A stretch of DNA of 34,378 nt from Bacillota bacterium (GTDB lineage: Bacteria; Bacillota; Dethiobacteria; Dethiobacterales; Dethiobacteraceae): assembly GCA_012800795.1 (NCBI GenBank), contig JAAZIQ010000031.1, forward strand, positions 1 through 34,378, given 5' to 3'. Positions 17,112 through 25,396 of this stretch are shown here, one piece after another (position 1 is the stretch's first letter; every line of letters begins with the position of its first letter). The translations under genes were made by a program, and so were the position numbers. The notes beneath the pieces were generated by a model. That model saw nothing but the letters and a program-made list of their open reading frames with translations. It made no database searches and was not told the origin of the DNA.

Positions 17112-18677
17112 CTAATCTTCTGCTAACCAAGTGCGAATTAGAAAGGCAGCCATTTCCGGCTCTTTTTCCGCTACTTTGCGCACTTGTTGATTCAGGCTGC
17201 CTTCATCGTCAGCCTCTTCTTTCGTCCCTTCAAACAGTACTGCTTCGGTACCACCTTCCGGCAGTGTCGGCAGTGCTGCCAGCTCAGCATCGAGTGCTTC
17301 CTCATGCCGTCTGCGCAAGACCCGTGCAATTATATATAAAACTACAAAGCCGGCCAAGCCCAACAGGCCGTTTTTAACATACTGCGCTAAGCGTTGGCGC
17401 CGCTCGGCCTGCTCCCATTCTCTTTCCGCCGCTTCCTGTGCTTCGGTATTAAAATTCATTCCCTGCACTTCAATTTGATCACCGCGTTCCGGCTGGTAGC
17501 CCACGGCAGCCGCCACGGTGCTGCGAATCTGCTCTACCTGCTGCGGCGTAATGGTACCATTTTTATCATTAACCACCACTGCTGTATGCAATTTCAATAA
17601 ACGGCCCGGAGCCATGATTTGCTTTTGCGTCGTTTCATTGATTTCATAATTAGTAGTTTCCTCCACTTTTTCATAAGCACCGTTTTCGCTGTCTTCCGGC
17701 AGCACATAACCGGGGATATTACTGCCTGTCCCGGCTTCTCCGCCGAGATTGCCGCTACCCACCCATGTTTCACGCTTTATGGTCTGGCTACGCGGCACAC
17801 CGTCTTCAGCATAAGTAATTACGGTTGTTTCCTGGGAGTTAAAATCCAGTTCGGCCGTCATCATGGCAACGGCCTGTCCGGGACCCAGGACCTTATCCAA
17901 AAGACGCTGCACACGCTGCTCCAGCTCTCTTTCAAATGCGCGCCGTACCTCCAGCTGCTTTAGCGTAGCATCGGCAACTTGCTTCGCTTGGTCCTCATGA
18001 TAGAGATCGCTGAGCAGATTGCCATGGGTATCGATAATGGTAATGGCTTCCGGTACCAGATTTTCCACGCTGCCGGCCACCAAATGCATAATCCCGCGAA
18101 TCTGTTCTTTCTCCAATTGCACAAAAGGATTCAGTTTCAAAACGATAGAGGCGGAAGGCGCAGCTGTCTCCGTAATGAAGACACTGGGCTCGGGAAGCGT
18201 TAAATGCACACGTGCCTGTTCAACCGCTTCCAGCCCCACAATGGTTCTGCACAATTCTTCCTGTAGGGCGCGTTGGTAATCTAAATGCCGGTCAAAATCA
18301 GTGGCACCGAGCTTTGTTTGGTCAAAAAGCTCAAAACCCGCACCGCCCCCTGTCAGCGTTCCATCGCTTGCCAACTGAATCCTTAAGTCATAAACCTTGT
18401 CTTCCTGGACAAGGATAGTCTGTCCTTCATCATCCAATTTGTAGGAAATTCCCATCTCTTGCAGCTTAGCAGTGATTTTCCCTGCATTGGCCGGTTCCAA
18501 CCCTGTAAACAAAGGTGCATAACGTGGTTTTAGCAAAACCCGTCCGGCAAAAATTAAAATACAAATAAATGCTGCGCCTAATACAATGGTTGCTGCTTTT
18601 TTTGCCCGGCTCAACTGCTGCCACTTCCCCTGCAGGCCGGCTAAATTTATGGGGAAGCTCCTCTTCTCCTCCGCCAA
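17112..18677 (-). CDS. fliF: Flagellar MS-ring protein FliF
   Basis: A 521-residue membrane ring protein on which the rotor is built. Two membrane helices are visible (about 29-50 and 433-452). Between them lies the YscJ-like ring-building region, with the hallmark EQARVHLTLPEPSVFI. The C-terminal cytosolic tail after the second helix binds FliG. The probable start is TTG at 18677 (TTG GCG GAG GAG), with GGTGGTGG upstream; no ATG is available near the expected N-terminus. The next gene, fliG, starts 12 bases beyond the stop. Confidence 0.95.
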   Translation of the reverse strand: MAEEKRSFPINLAGLQGKWQQLSRAKKAATIVLGAAFICILIFAGRVLLKPRYAPLFTGLEPANAGKITAKLQEMGISYKLDDEGQTILVQEDKVYDLRIQLASDGTLTGGGAGFELFDQTKLGATDFDRHLDYQRALQEELCRTIVGLEAVEQARVHLTLPEPSVFITETAAPSASIVLKLNPFVQLEKEQIRGIMHLVAGSVENLVPEAITIIDTHGNLLSDLYHEDQAKQVADATLKQLEVRRAFERELEQRVQRLLDKVLGPGQAVAMMTAELDFNSQETTVITYAEDGVPRSQTIKRETWVGSGNLGGEAGTGSNIPGYVLPEDSENGAYEKVEETTNYEINETTQKQIMAPGRLLKLHTAVVVNDKNGTITPQQVEQIRSTVAAAVGYQPERGDQIEVQGMNFNTEAQEAAEREWEQAERRQRLAQYVKNGLLGLAGFVVLYIIARVLRRRHEEALDAELAALPTLPEGGTEAVLFEGTKEEADDEGSLNQQVRKVAEKEPEMAAFLIRTWLAED

Positions 18678-18715
18678 AATTTACCACCACCATTTCTCTC
18701 ATCAAAGGCTATCAT

Positions 18716-19015
18716 CTAAATCTGCATGCGCATTATCTCCTGATAAGCATCCACTATTTTGTTTCTGACCTGCACAGTCAGTTCCATTGCCAGCTTTGCC
18801 TGCTCCATGGCAATCATCGCCTGATGCACATCCTCCACTTCTCCCAGGGCTAAATCTATGGCAGCAGCTTCAGCCTTTAACTGAAGTTCATTAACATGAT
18901 TAAGCGCCTTTTTTAATAAATTACCAAAATGCCCCGCCGCTGCTGGCTCCGTACTGGCTTCCGCTTTTTTTTGCCACTCTGCAGGCAAAAAGGGATTTAT
19001 GTTTTTAATTTCCAT
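18716..19015 (-). CDS. fliE: Flagellar hook-basal body junction protein FliE
   Basis: A 99-residue protein, the usual FliE size, joining the MS ring to the proximal rod. Conserved features are FGNLLKKALNHVNELQLKAE, the DLALGEVEDVHQAMIAMEQA helix and the C-terminal ELTVQVRNKIVDAYQEIMRM. It starts with ATG after AGGTGAGATT. It is third in the flgB-flgC-fliE order seen in Firmicutes. Confidence 0.96.
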   Translation of the reverse strand: MEIKNINPFLPAEWQKKAEASTEPAAAGHFGNLLKKALNHVNELQLKAEAAAIDLALGEVEDVHQAMIAMEQAKLAMELTVQVRNKIVDAYQEIMRMQI

Positions 19016-19025
19016 TTAATCTCAC

Positions 19026-19433
19026 CTAACCTCTTCCTATTTCCAATGCCTTTAAAAACATACTTTTCCCGGCATTAAGAACCGTGACATTTGCCTCATA
19101 AGCACGGGTTGCTGTAATCAAATCCGTCATTTCTTGAAGTAAATTTATGTTGGGGTATGCCACATAACCGTCAGCATTGGCATCGGGATGGGTAGGATCA
19201 TATTCCCAGCGCGGGTCTGTCTGCTGCTCTTCGATAGCCGCTACCCTGACCCCTTGCCCGGCCCCACTTTTCGCCAGCTCGGCGGCAAAAACTGCCGTTT
19301 TACGACGATAAAGTTCACCACTCTCTGTCCGAGTTGTGCTTATATTTGCAATATTACTGGCAATCAGATCAAGACGGAGACGTTCTGCCGCAAGACCTGA
19401 CGCCGAAGTACGCATAGTTTGAAACATCTTCAT
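19026..19433 (-). CDS. flgC: Flagellar proximal rod protein FlgC
   Basis: A 135-residue rod protein. The N-terminal axial motif reads [20 protein letters not shown] followed by [10 protein letters not shown]. The C-terminal helix contains [20 protein letters not shown] and [12 protein letters not shown], both hallmarks of FlgC. It lies 6 bases after flgB, and GGAGGCG precedes the ATG. The internal [20 protein letters not shown] segment is also typical. Confidence 0.96.
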   Translation of the reverse strand: MKMFQTMRTSASGLAAERLRLDLIASNIANISTTRTESGELYRRKTAVFAAELAKSGAGQGVRVAAIEEQQTDPRWEYDPTHPDANADGYVAYPNINLLQEMTDLITATRAYEANVTVLNAGKSMFLKALEIGRG

Positions 19434-19439
19434 GTGCTT

Positions 19440-19844
19440 TTAACGCCTCCCTTCCTGGATAACATATCTAAAAATGCTATAGCGATTATTCAGAGCTTGC
19501 GTAACGGCATTAAAATGCAGTTGATTCATACTCAAAAGCACCATTTCACGCTCAATATCCACATTATTGCCGTCCGTACGCATGGAAGTACTATTGTCCG
19601 TTATGACTTCATGACCTAAAGTCCTGGGTATATTGTCCAGATGGCGTTCATGTGTACGGGCTAAAGGCAGCTCTGGCTCCTGCAGTGCTTGTTTCAGTTT
19701 TTCTTCAAACAATACAACCTGTCTTTTAAACTGGGGAGTATTAACATTGGCGACATTATGTGCCGTAACTCGCTGTCTTTCTGCAGCGGCATTGAGCGCC
19801 AACTGCAAAACAAGGCTCGTTCTGTCGTTTAACAATTTATTCAT
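19440..19844 (-). CDS. flgB: Flagellar proximal rod protein FlgB, first gene of the structural operon
   Basis: A 134-residue rod protein with the N-terminal motif ALNAAAERQRVTAHNVANVN followed by TPQFKR. The C-terminal half has NNVDIEREMVLLSMNQLHFN and AVTQALNNRYSIFRYVIQEG, both diagnostic of FlgB. The ATG at 19844 follows GGGGGTG. It is preceded by a long leader that carries two c-di-GMP riboswitches, so its expression, and that of the whole downstream operon, is likely set by c-di-GMP. Confidence 0.97.
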   Translation of the reverse strand: MNKLLNDRTSLVLQLALNAAAERQRVTAHNVANVNTPQFKRQVVLFEEKLKQALQEPELPLARTHERHLDNIPRTLGHEVITDNSTSMRTDGNNVDIEREMVLLSMNQLHFNAVTQALNNRYSIFRYVIQEGRR

Positions 19845-19906
19845 TTTTTCACCCCCAAATTAAAAACTCCAGGGTAACGACGGTCTAGGGCAGCAAAAGA
19901 AAAACT

Positions 19907-20001
19907 AGGTAGAACCGGCAACCCAGCCGCCATTGTCTTTCGACTTTAGGCCTGTGGCTTTGCGTCCCTGCCTTTCGACAGGTTTGCCCTTATCAGTACC
20001 T
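19907..20001 (-). promoter_or_regulatory. c-di-GMP-I (GEMM-I) riboswitch aptamer, promoter-distal copy
   Basis: Reading the minus strand, the core (19996-19911) shows the class signatures AGGGCAAACC, a GAAA tetraloop, GGGACGCAAAGCC, GGCCUAAA (tetraloop receptor side) and a closing GGGUUGCCG. The bases AGGUA (20001-19997) and UACCU (19911-19907) extend the basal P1 stem. The G expected at position 20 (Vc2 numbering) appears to be kept, which in the family favours c-di-GMP over cGAMP. The 3' strand runs into a T-rich stretch and a weak hairpin (about 19864-19892) just before the flgB ribosome site, so both termination and translational control are possible. Confidence 0.93.
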
Positions 20002-20041
20002 TTTAGGTTTAGTTTTTTTAGTCAATTTTCGCAGGTTAGAC

Positions 20042-20069
20042 AAAAAACCCTAGTTGTCGGCCTAGAGTT
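20042..20069 (-). terminator. Intrinsic terminator between the two riboswitches (expression platform)
   Basis: In the minus-strand transcript AACUCUAG (20069-20062) pairs with CUAGGGUU (20053-20046) around an 8-base loop, and the 3' arm runs into six U residues (20047-20042). This is the expected output hairpin of the promoter-proximal c-di-GMP aptamer. The stem has one G-U pair. Confidence 0.75.
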
Positions 20070-20083
20070 AACAAAAGCTAAGC

Positions 20084-20169
20084 AGAACCGGCAACCCAGC
20101 CGCCATTGTCTTTCGACTTTAGGCCTGTGGCTTTGCGTCCCTGCCTTTCGACAGGTTTGCCCTTATCAG
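20084..20169 (-). promoter_or_regulatory. c-di-GMP-I (GEMM-I) riboswitch aptamer, promoter-proximal copy
   Basis: The 86-base core is identical, base for base, to the promoter-distal copy. It has the same AGGGCAAACC, GAAA loop, GGGACGCAAAGCC, GGCCUAAA and GGGUUGCCG elements. It is transcribed first. It is followed by its own intrinsic terminator at 20069-20042, so it looks like a complete transcriptional riboswitch. The flanking bases differ from the other copy, so the P1 extension is not shared. By analogy with the Clostridioides difficile flgB riboswitch, ligand binding would be expected to reduce read-through into flagellar genes. Confidence 0.94.
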
Positions 20170-20236
20170 CACTACAATTCTTAAGTTATTCCTAAATTGC
20201 CAATCTTTGCATGTGTTTCGATCACTATTCTACAAA

Positions 20237-20265
20237 ATTCTACAAAAAATTATAAATTCCTGCAA
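20237..20265 (-). promoter_or_regulatory. Probable sigma-A promoter of the flagellar structural operon
   Basis: On the minus strand TTGCAG (20265-20260) is spaced 17 bases from TAGAAT (20242-20237), giving a start near 20230, about 60 bases before the first aptamer. The -10 matches 5 of 6 and the -35 only 3 of 6. A second TAGAAT lies 10 bases further on (20232-20227). The -35 overlaps the U-tract of the upstream terminator, so the intergenic space is tightly packed. Confidence 0.45.
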
Positions 20266-20298
20266 AAAACAAAAAAATAAACACGCACTTTGGCGTGT
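20264..20298 (-). terminator. Intrinsic terminator of the chemotaxis operon
   Basis: The hairpin ACACGC-CAAAGU-GCGUGU (20298-20281) is followed by a U-rich tract (20280-20264). It lies 30 bases after the soluble MCP stop and separates the che operon from the flagellar promoter. Confidence 0.85.
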
Positions 20299-20328
20299 CA
20301 TTAACTTTTTTATAGATTTTTTATACTT

Positions 20329-21150
20329 TTAAAGTTTTGCCGCTGTATTTTTTAAATTATGGGCAATTTGTCGCAGCTGCTCGATAGTTGCCGAGTTTTC
20401 CTCGGTCGCAGCAGCCTGCTCCTCGGCAATTGTACCAGACTCTTCAGCCGATTTAATCATTTCTCCCACTGATTTGGAGATGGCGGCAATAATGGCTTTT
20501 ACTTCCTCAGCAGCTTCTTTGCTGTTATCGGCTAAATTGCGGATTTCCTGTGCCACCACCCCAAAACCTCTGCCGTTTTCACCGGCCCTAGCTGCTTCTA
20601 TGGAAGCGTTAAGGCCTAATAAATTAGTCTGTGCCGATATTTCAGTAATGGTATTAATAATTTTTTCCGTTTCCTTAATGCGCTTACTCGATTCTGCCGA
20701 CTGCACCATCAAGGTATGCCCCACTTCAGCAAGCCTAGCGGCACCTTCTGCAATTTCACTTATGGCCTGTGCCATTTGATCCAATGCCTCTGAGAGCTGC
20801 TGTGCACCTTGATTAACTTCTTGCTGCGTTTTACGTCCAATGGCGCAAATTAAAGTTCCAACCGGCTCACCATTTTCATCCATGACGGGGATATTGACGC
20901 CTTTAAAAGGTACTCCTTGACGAACATGATAAACTGTTTTGCGCTTTTCTTCCATACAAACAGCTGTTGCTCTACCTAAAATTTCTGATCCCAATTCTAT
21001 CCCCGTAGAAAGTTCCGGTCCCTCAGCAACTTGCAAATATTTTTTCCCATCAGTCACGAATAGGGCCATATCATCCGGCAGGGCCTGAATCACAATGGGC
21101 AAAACTGCAATCAAAGCATTTAATGCTTCTTTTCCATATAAGGTTTGCAT
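20329..21150 (-). CDS. Soluble methyl-accepting chemotaxis protein with small N-terminal sensor
   Basis: A 273-residue receptor with no membrane segment. Residues about 1-105 form an alpha/beta sensor resembling a PAS/Cache-like fold ([16 protein letters not shown], then [20 protein letters not shown]), with cysteines at 65 and 102. Residues 110-273 are the signalling helices, with the hairpin tip [18 protein letters not shown] at 173-190 that binds CheA and CheW. It likely reports a cytoplasmic cue; the ligand cannot be told. It is the last gene of the che operon, 56 bases after cheD, with AGGTGA before the ATG at 21150. Confidence 0.88.
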   Translation of the reverse strand: MQTLYGKEALNALIAVLPIVIQALPDDMALFVTDGKKYLQVAEGPELSTGIELGSEILGRATAVCMEEKRKTVYHVRQGVPFKGVNIPVMDENGEPVGTLICAIGRKTQQEVNQGAQQLSEALDQMAQAISEIAEGAARLAEVGHTLMVQSAESSKRIKETEKIINTITEISAQTNLLGLNASIEAARAGENGRGFGVVAQEIRNLADNSKEAAEEVKAIIAAISKSVGEMIKSAEESGTIAEEQAAATEENSATIEQLRQIAHNLKNTAAKL

Positions 21151-21206
21151 ATCGTGTCACCTCATAACTTCATAAATTTTTCCTTTTTGCCAATTCCCTT
21201 GCTGAA

Positions 21207-21686
21207 TTATTCCCTCAGTAAAAGTGGTTGTGTATAAATTTGTACCATGCCTGTCTTTACATCCAAAATAAGAGTGCGGCTTACCCTACCGCCCACCTCT
21301 TCCTTTGCAATTGGCAGCTGCAGCTGGGACAATACTTTTTTTGCCATGGCAATATTTTTTTCCCCGATATTAAAAGTGTCAAAAGTGTGGCCGGAAATGG
21401 CGCCGCCAAAAAGATTAACAATCAGTTCTTTTTTTACACAGCCAAATTTTGTCTGCATCTCCTGAATTAATAAGGGAATCCCGGTCGTAGCATAATAAGC
21501 AGGGCGTTTAACTTCCCCTAAATCAGGAGAAGGAGCAGGCAAAGCAATATGCGCCATGCCGGCCGCCTTGCGGCGCGGGCTGTAAACAGTCACGGCAACA
21601 CATGTGGCAAGAGCAAAAGTTTTTATAACAGAAGCAGTATTGGTTACTGCATATTCACCGATTCCAACAATTATCTCCAGGGCCAT
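21207..21686 (-). CDS. cheD: Chemoreceptor glutamine deamidase CheD
   Basis: A protein of about 159 residues that deamidates receptor glutamines. With the ATG at 21686 the catalytic residues are T23, C29 and H46, in the segments KTFALATCVAV and AGMAHIALPAP, with the same spacing as in characterised CheD. The NLFGGA loop is also present. The start overlaps the cheB stop as TGATG; a GTG three bases earlier is possible. CheD normally partners with the phosphatase CheC, but no cheC or cheX is found in the window. Confidence 0.94.
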   Translation of the reverse strand: MALEIIVGIGEYAVTNTASVIKTFALATCVAVTVYSPRRKAAGMAHIALPAPSPDLGEVKRPAYYATTGIPLLIQEMQTKFGCVKKELIVNLFGGAISGHTFDTFNIGEKNIAMAKKVLSQLQLPIAKEEVGGRVSRTLILDVKTGMVQIYTQPLLLRE

Positions 21687-22714
21687 CACCTGCCTATCAT
21701 CGATAATAAAGTGCGGGGAATTTGCTGCAGCGGCAGCTGCTTATCTACGGCTCCCAATTCAAAGGCTACTTTGGGCATCCCATAAACCACGGAAGTCTGT
21801 TCATCCTGACCGATGGTGCGTGCTCCTTTTCTTTTCATGGCCAAAAGTCCTTTAGCACCATCGTAACCCATGCCTGTCAGGATAATGCCGATGGCCCTAT
21901 CCCCGGCAGCCTGTGCCACGGATGAGAATAAAACGTCTACAGAAGGCCGATGACCGCACACCTTTTCTCCATGCCGGTCTAAATTGACCTGATAGCGATT
22001 CCCCACCTTGTTAACCCGCAGATGATGATCGCCCGGCGCAATTAAAACTTTGCCCGCTTCCACATAATCCCCCTCTGCTGCTTCCTTAACAGTAAAAGGT
22101 AATTGCTGGTTTAAGCGTTCCGCAAACATACGCGAAAAAACAGGTGGTATATGCTGCACTATTATTATGCCGGGCACCGTTGGCGGCAGCCCCTTCAACA
22201 GCTGATAAATAGCTTCGGTGCCGCCCGTCGAAGCTCCAATGGCAATGATTAGATCCCGCGCAAAATCTTTCCTCTCTTTAATTCTCCGGCTGCCGGCAGG
22301 CAGCAGAAAAGCCGGCTTTGCTTCTGCCGCAATTTTAACTTTTTCCCTTAACTGGCGGAGAAAATTATCCAGCTCTTCCGGTGAACCTAAATTAGGCTTG
22401 GCCACAAAATCGACGGCACCGGCATTTAAAGCATCAAAAACTGCATAACTAATGCTACTGACTACAATTACCGGTAGAGGATACTGCGGTAAAAGCCGCC
22501 TGATAAATTCAATCCCATCCATTTTAGGCATTTCTATGTCACAAGTCATGACATCGGGACGGAATGCAAGAATTTTGTCGCGTGCATCAAAAGCGTCCAT
22601 CGCTTTGGCCACAACTTCTATTCTCGCATCCTCAGCCAGCCCCTTGGCTATGACTTCACGTGCTACCACACTGTCGTCAACTACCAATACTCTTATTTTC
22701 TTTCTTGCCTCCAT
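21686..22714 (-). CDS. cheB: Receptor methylesterase/deamidase CheB
   Basis: A 342-residue response regulator with an effector esterase domain. The receiver domain has D13-D14 and phospho-acceptor D59 (TCDIEMPKMDG). The C-terminal methylesterase has the Ser motif GASTGGTEAI, the His motif VQHIPP and the Asp motif LTGMGYDGAKG, so the catalytic triad is intact. It removes methyl groups from receptors after phosphorylation by CheA. It lies between cheR and cheD; AGGGAG precedes the ATG. Confidence 0.97.
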   Translation of the reverse strand: MEARKKIRVLVVDDSVVAREVIAKGLAEDARIEVVAKAMDAFDARDKILAFRPDVMTCDIEMPKMDGIEFIRRLLPQYPLPVIVVSSISYAVFDALNAGAVDFVAKPNLGSPEELDNFLRQLREKVKIAAEAKPAFLLPAGSRRIKERKDFARDLIIAIGASTGGTEAIYQLLKGLPPTVPGIIIVQHIPPVFSRMFAERLNQQLPFTVKEAAEGDYVEAGKVLIAPGDHHLRVNKVGNRYQVNLDRHGEKVCGHRPSVDVLFSSVAQAAGDRAIGIILTGMGYDGAKGLLAMKRKGARTIGQDEQTSVVYGMPKVAFELGAVDKQLPLQQIPRTLLSMIGR

Positions 22715-22734
22715 TGTCTTTCTCCCTGGTACAA

Positions 22735-23550
22735 TTAAATTTTACGGTAAACGGCCGGCTTAACATACTGAAATTTAGTTGTTTCCCTGTTTAATGCTTC
22801 TGCATGCCCCACAAACAAGTAACCTCCCGGCTGTAATTGTTCATAAAATTTTTCTACCAAGCTATTCTTTGTGGGCAGATCAAAATAGATCATGACATTG
22901 CGGCAAAAAATCACCTGAAATTTCTTTTTAAAAGGATAGACTTTTTCCATTAGATTAAATCTGCGAAAAATGATTTCTTGGCGTATTCGGTCAACTACTT
23001 TAACTTTATTGTCCGGCAATTTTTGAAAATATTTTCTTTGCCACTCAATTGGAAGCGGATTAATTCGCTCTGCCGTGTAAATCCCTGCCTGCGCCACCTC
23101 CAAGACCTGGGAAGAAATATCAGTAGCCAAAATTCTGGTATCCCAGCTATGTTTTTCCGCAGCAAAAAATTCATCTATAATCATGGCTAAGGTATAAGCT
23201 TCTTCCCCGGTGGAACAGGCAGCACACCAGATTCTTAAATCCTTCTGCCTGCATTGCGCTTTTATTTCCGGCAACACCTGATCGCGGAAGAAATAAAAAT
23301 GTTCCGGTTCCCGCATAAAATAAGTATGGTTTGTGGTAATTTTATTTACCAATTCTGCGGCTGCCTGGCCGGTGCGGTCCTGCAGCAAATACTCATAATA
23401 CTCGGTAAAATTTTTAAAGTTCTTGCTTGCTAAAATGCCCTGTAGCCGCGCAGTTAGTAAAGTCTTTTTTTCTTTTTTGAGATGAATACCATAATTGGCC
23501 TGAATGTATGCCGCCAATTTTGCAAACTCTTCTGACGTTATATTGAGCAT
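22735..23550 (-). CDS. cheR: Chemotaxis receptor methyltransferase CheR
   Basis: A 271-residue SAM-dependent methyltransferase acting on receptor glutamates. The N-terminal helical domain is followed by TTNHTYFMREPEHF, the SAM-binding WCAACSTGEEAYTLAM, and VIFCRNVMIYFD, all family signatures. The C-terminal GGYLFVGHAEALN is also conserved. The ATG follows AGGTGGG. It sits between the membrane MCP and cheB, so methylation and demethylation enzymes are co-expressed with a receptor. Confidence 0.97.
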   Translation of the reverse strand: MLNITSEEFAKLAAYIQANYGIHLKKEKKTLLTARLQGILASKNFKNFTEYYEYLLQDRTGQAAAELVNKITTNHTYFMREPEHFYFFRDQVLPEIKAQCRQKDLRIWCAACSTGEEAYTLAMIIDEFFAAEKHSWDTRILATDISSQVLEVAQAGIYTAERINPLPIEWQRKYFQKLPDNKVKVVDRIRQEIIFRRFNLMEKVYPFKKKFQVIFCRNVMIYFDLPTKNSLVEKFYEQLQPGGYLFVGHAEALNRETTKFQYVKPAVYRKI

Positions 23551-23602
23551 TCCCTACCCACCTTAGGATTGGGCAACACCATCTATCATCTTCCTCCCGG
23601 CT

Positions 23603-25369
23603 TTAATACTTGCCAAATTCCTGATCACTTAAAAGTATTCGCGGTTCAGCCGTCGCTGCTGCTTCCGGCAGGGATAGATCCTCCACTCCTGCTTCTTCCA
23701 AGGAGTCATCTTCCGCCACTGCCGCCAGCCCATTGCCGCCGGTTTCTTCCACATCTGTCTCCTCGGCCTCCGCTTCTGCCGGTAAAGCCAGAACTTCCTC
23801 TTCCTCCGACTCTTCAGCGCTTTCAGCGGCAGCATCATCTACCAGATCATCTTCCGGCAAGGCATCCTGTGTCTGCTCCCTTAATTTAAAACCGGCCACC
23901 TGCTGACGCAGCATCTCAGCCTGGCTGGCCAATTCTTCACTGGCAGCGGCACCTTCCTCTGAAGTAGCGGAGTTTGTTTGTACCACTTGTGAAATTTGCA
24001 TAACTCCCTCATTAATCTGTGCCAGGCCTATAGCCTGTTCATTGGACGCAATGGCTATTTGCTCCACCAGTTTAGCTGCCTGCGCAATATTTTCCACAAT
24101 CTCATTAAAGGCCTCGGCTGTACGCTGGGCAATGCGCGTGCCGTCATCGGCCTTTTCAATGGAACCCTCAATAAGCTCAGTCGTTTCCTTGGCCGCATTG
24201 GCAGAACGGACGGCTAAATTGCGCACTTCCTCCGCCACGACGGCAAAGCCTTTGCCGTGCTGGCCGGCCCGGGCAGCTTCCACGGCGGCATTAAGAGCCA
24301 AAATATTAGTCTGAAATGCTATTTCGTCGATAACCTTAATAATCTTGGAAATATTGTTGGAAGACTCATTTATTTCATGCATGGCCTCCAGCATTGCTTC
24401 CATTTCCTTATTACCCTGCAGGGCATTTTCCCTGGCCGTACCTGCCACCAGATTTGCCTCACTGGCATTGGCCGCATTTTGTTTGGTCTGGGCCAAAATT
24501 TCTTCCAAAGAAGCTGTCAGCTGTTCAATGGAACTGGCTTGTTCCGTGGCTCCCTGTGATAAAGCCATACTGGCGTCAGAAATTTGCTTGGCTCCCGCTG
24601 CCACCTGTTGCGAAGCAACAAGAATATTATTCAGCACTTCATTAAATGCATTAAGGCTCTTATTGATGGCGTCTTTAATTAACGCATGATCACCCTGATA
24701 ATCGCCCTCCACCATAACCTGTAAATTACCTTCCGCCACCTGCTCTAAAACGGCAAGGGCCTCGGTAATGGGACGTGTAGTCTCAGCCAGGGTCTGATTA
24801 ACACCCTGCACAATTTTGCGAAAATCCCCCTGAAATTTCTCCTCATCGCCGCGCACGCTTAAATCTCCGGCCGTTGCCGCCTGGGCCAAGGAATCTATTT
24901 CATCAATTAAATCCCTCAGCTCTCTCAACATTTCCTGCAGCCGCAGATTAAGCATGTCCTGATCGGATCTGGGGGTAACTTCCACAGCTAAATTTCCTTG
25001 TGCAATTTGAGCAATGACGGCAGCCTGTTCTTTTGCGGTTTTTATAACCTGCGCAAAGGCATGGGACAATTCACCAATCTCACCTTTGGCACCGGTATCA
25101 ATTTCCACATCAACAATTCCTTGACTAATATCACAGGCAGCCGCCACTATTTTATTTAACGGTTTTTGAATGGAAGTAGCAATTATCACTCCCACCGCAA
25201 TGGCTGCCACCGCGGCCAGGATAATAAGGGCTGCGAGGGTAATAAAGGCCCTGTCAGATAATGACATGGTAATTTCATTTTCAACAAGTGTCCTTGTCCC
25301 ATAGCCCACCAACCCTGCCAGGAAGGCGACTATTAAAAAGCCGATAATAAATTTCGTAGCAATTTTCAT
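23603..25369 (-). CDS. Membrane methyl-accepting chemotaxis protein with stacked HAMP domains and no ligand domain
   Basis: A 588-residue receptor. Two membrane helices (about 7-26 and 42-66) are joined by a loop of only about 15 residues, so there is no external sensor domain. After them come two to three HAMP-like units (about 64-115, 115-165 and 195-250). The signalling helices have their tip [20 protein letters not shown] at 350-369. Residues 500-588 are a very acidic tail (EESEEEEV and similar) ending SDQEFGKY. The tail could be a flexible tether for CheR/CheB or CheD, by analogy with the NWETF pentapeptide, but this exact motif is not seen. Confidence 0.93.
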   Translation of the reverse strand: MKIATKFIIGFLIVAFLAGLVGYGTRTLVENEITMSLSDRAFITLAALIILAAVAAIAVGVIIATSIQKPLNKIVAAACDISQGIVDVEIDTGAKGEIGELSHAFAQVIKTAKEQAAVIAQIAQGNLAVEVTPRSDQDMLNLRLQEMLRELRDLIDEIDSLAQAATAGDLSVRGDEEKFQGDFRKIVQGVNQTLAETTRPITEALAVLEQVAEGNLQVMVEGDYQGDHALIKDAINKSLNAFNEVLNNILVASQQVAAGAKQISDASMALSQGATEQASSIEQLTASLEEILAQTKQNAANASEANLVAGTARENALQGNKEMEAMLEAMHEINESSNNISKIIKVIDEIAFQTNILALNAAVEAARAGQHGKGFAVVAEEVRNLAVRSANAAKETTELIEGSIEKADDGTRIAQRTAEAFNEIVENIAQAAKLVEQIAIASNEQAIGLAQINEGVMQISQVVQTNSATSEEGAAASEELASQAEMLRQQVAGFKLREQTQDALPEDDLVDDAAAESAEESEEEEVLALPAEAEAEETDVEETGGNGLAAVAEDDSLEEAGVEDLSLPEAAATAEPRILLSDQEFGKY

Positions 25370-25396
25370 CTTTAACCCTTCCTTTACCCGTATTAT

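Larger units (their letters stand above)
19911..20169. repeat. Perfect 86-bp direct repeat (19911-19996 and 20084-20169)
   Basis: The two copies are offset by 173 bases and match at all 86 positions. The intervening 87 bases share only patchy similarity (for example caaaag and agaaccgg contexts). The repeat coincides with the two riboswitch cores, so it is explained as a recent duplication or gene conversion of an RNA element. Confidence 0.97.

Noticed and set aside
19911-20169. Direct repeat taken as CRISPR, transposon ends or attachment sites
   Set aside because: Only two copies, too long for a CRISPR repeat, no target duplications or transposase; the sequence carries the complete GEMM-I signature.
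20160-20172. GCTGATAA resembling a sigma-28 -10 box before flgB
   Set aside because: It is part of the conserved aptamer start, and no TAAA lies at the right distance.
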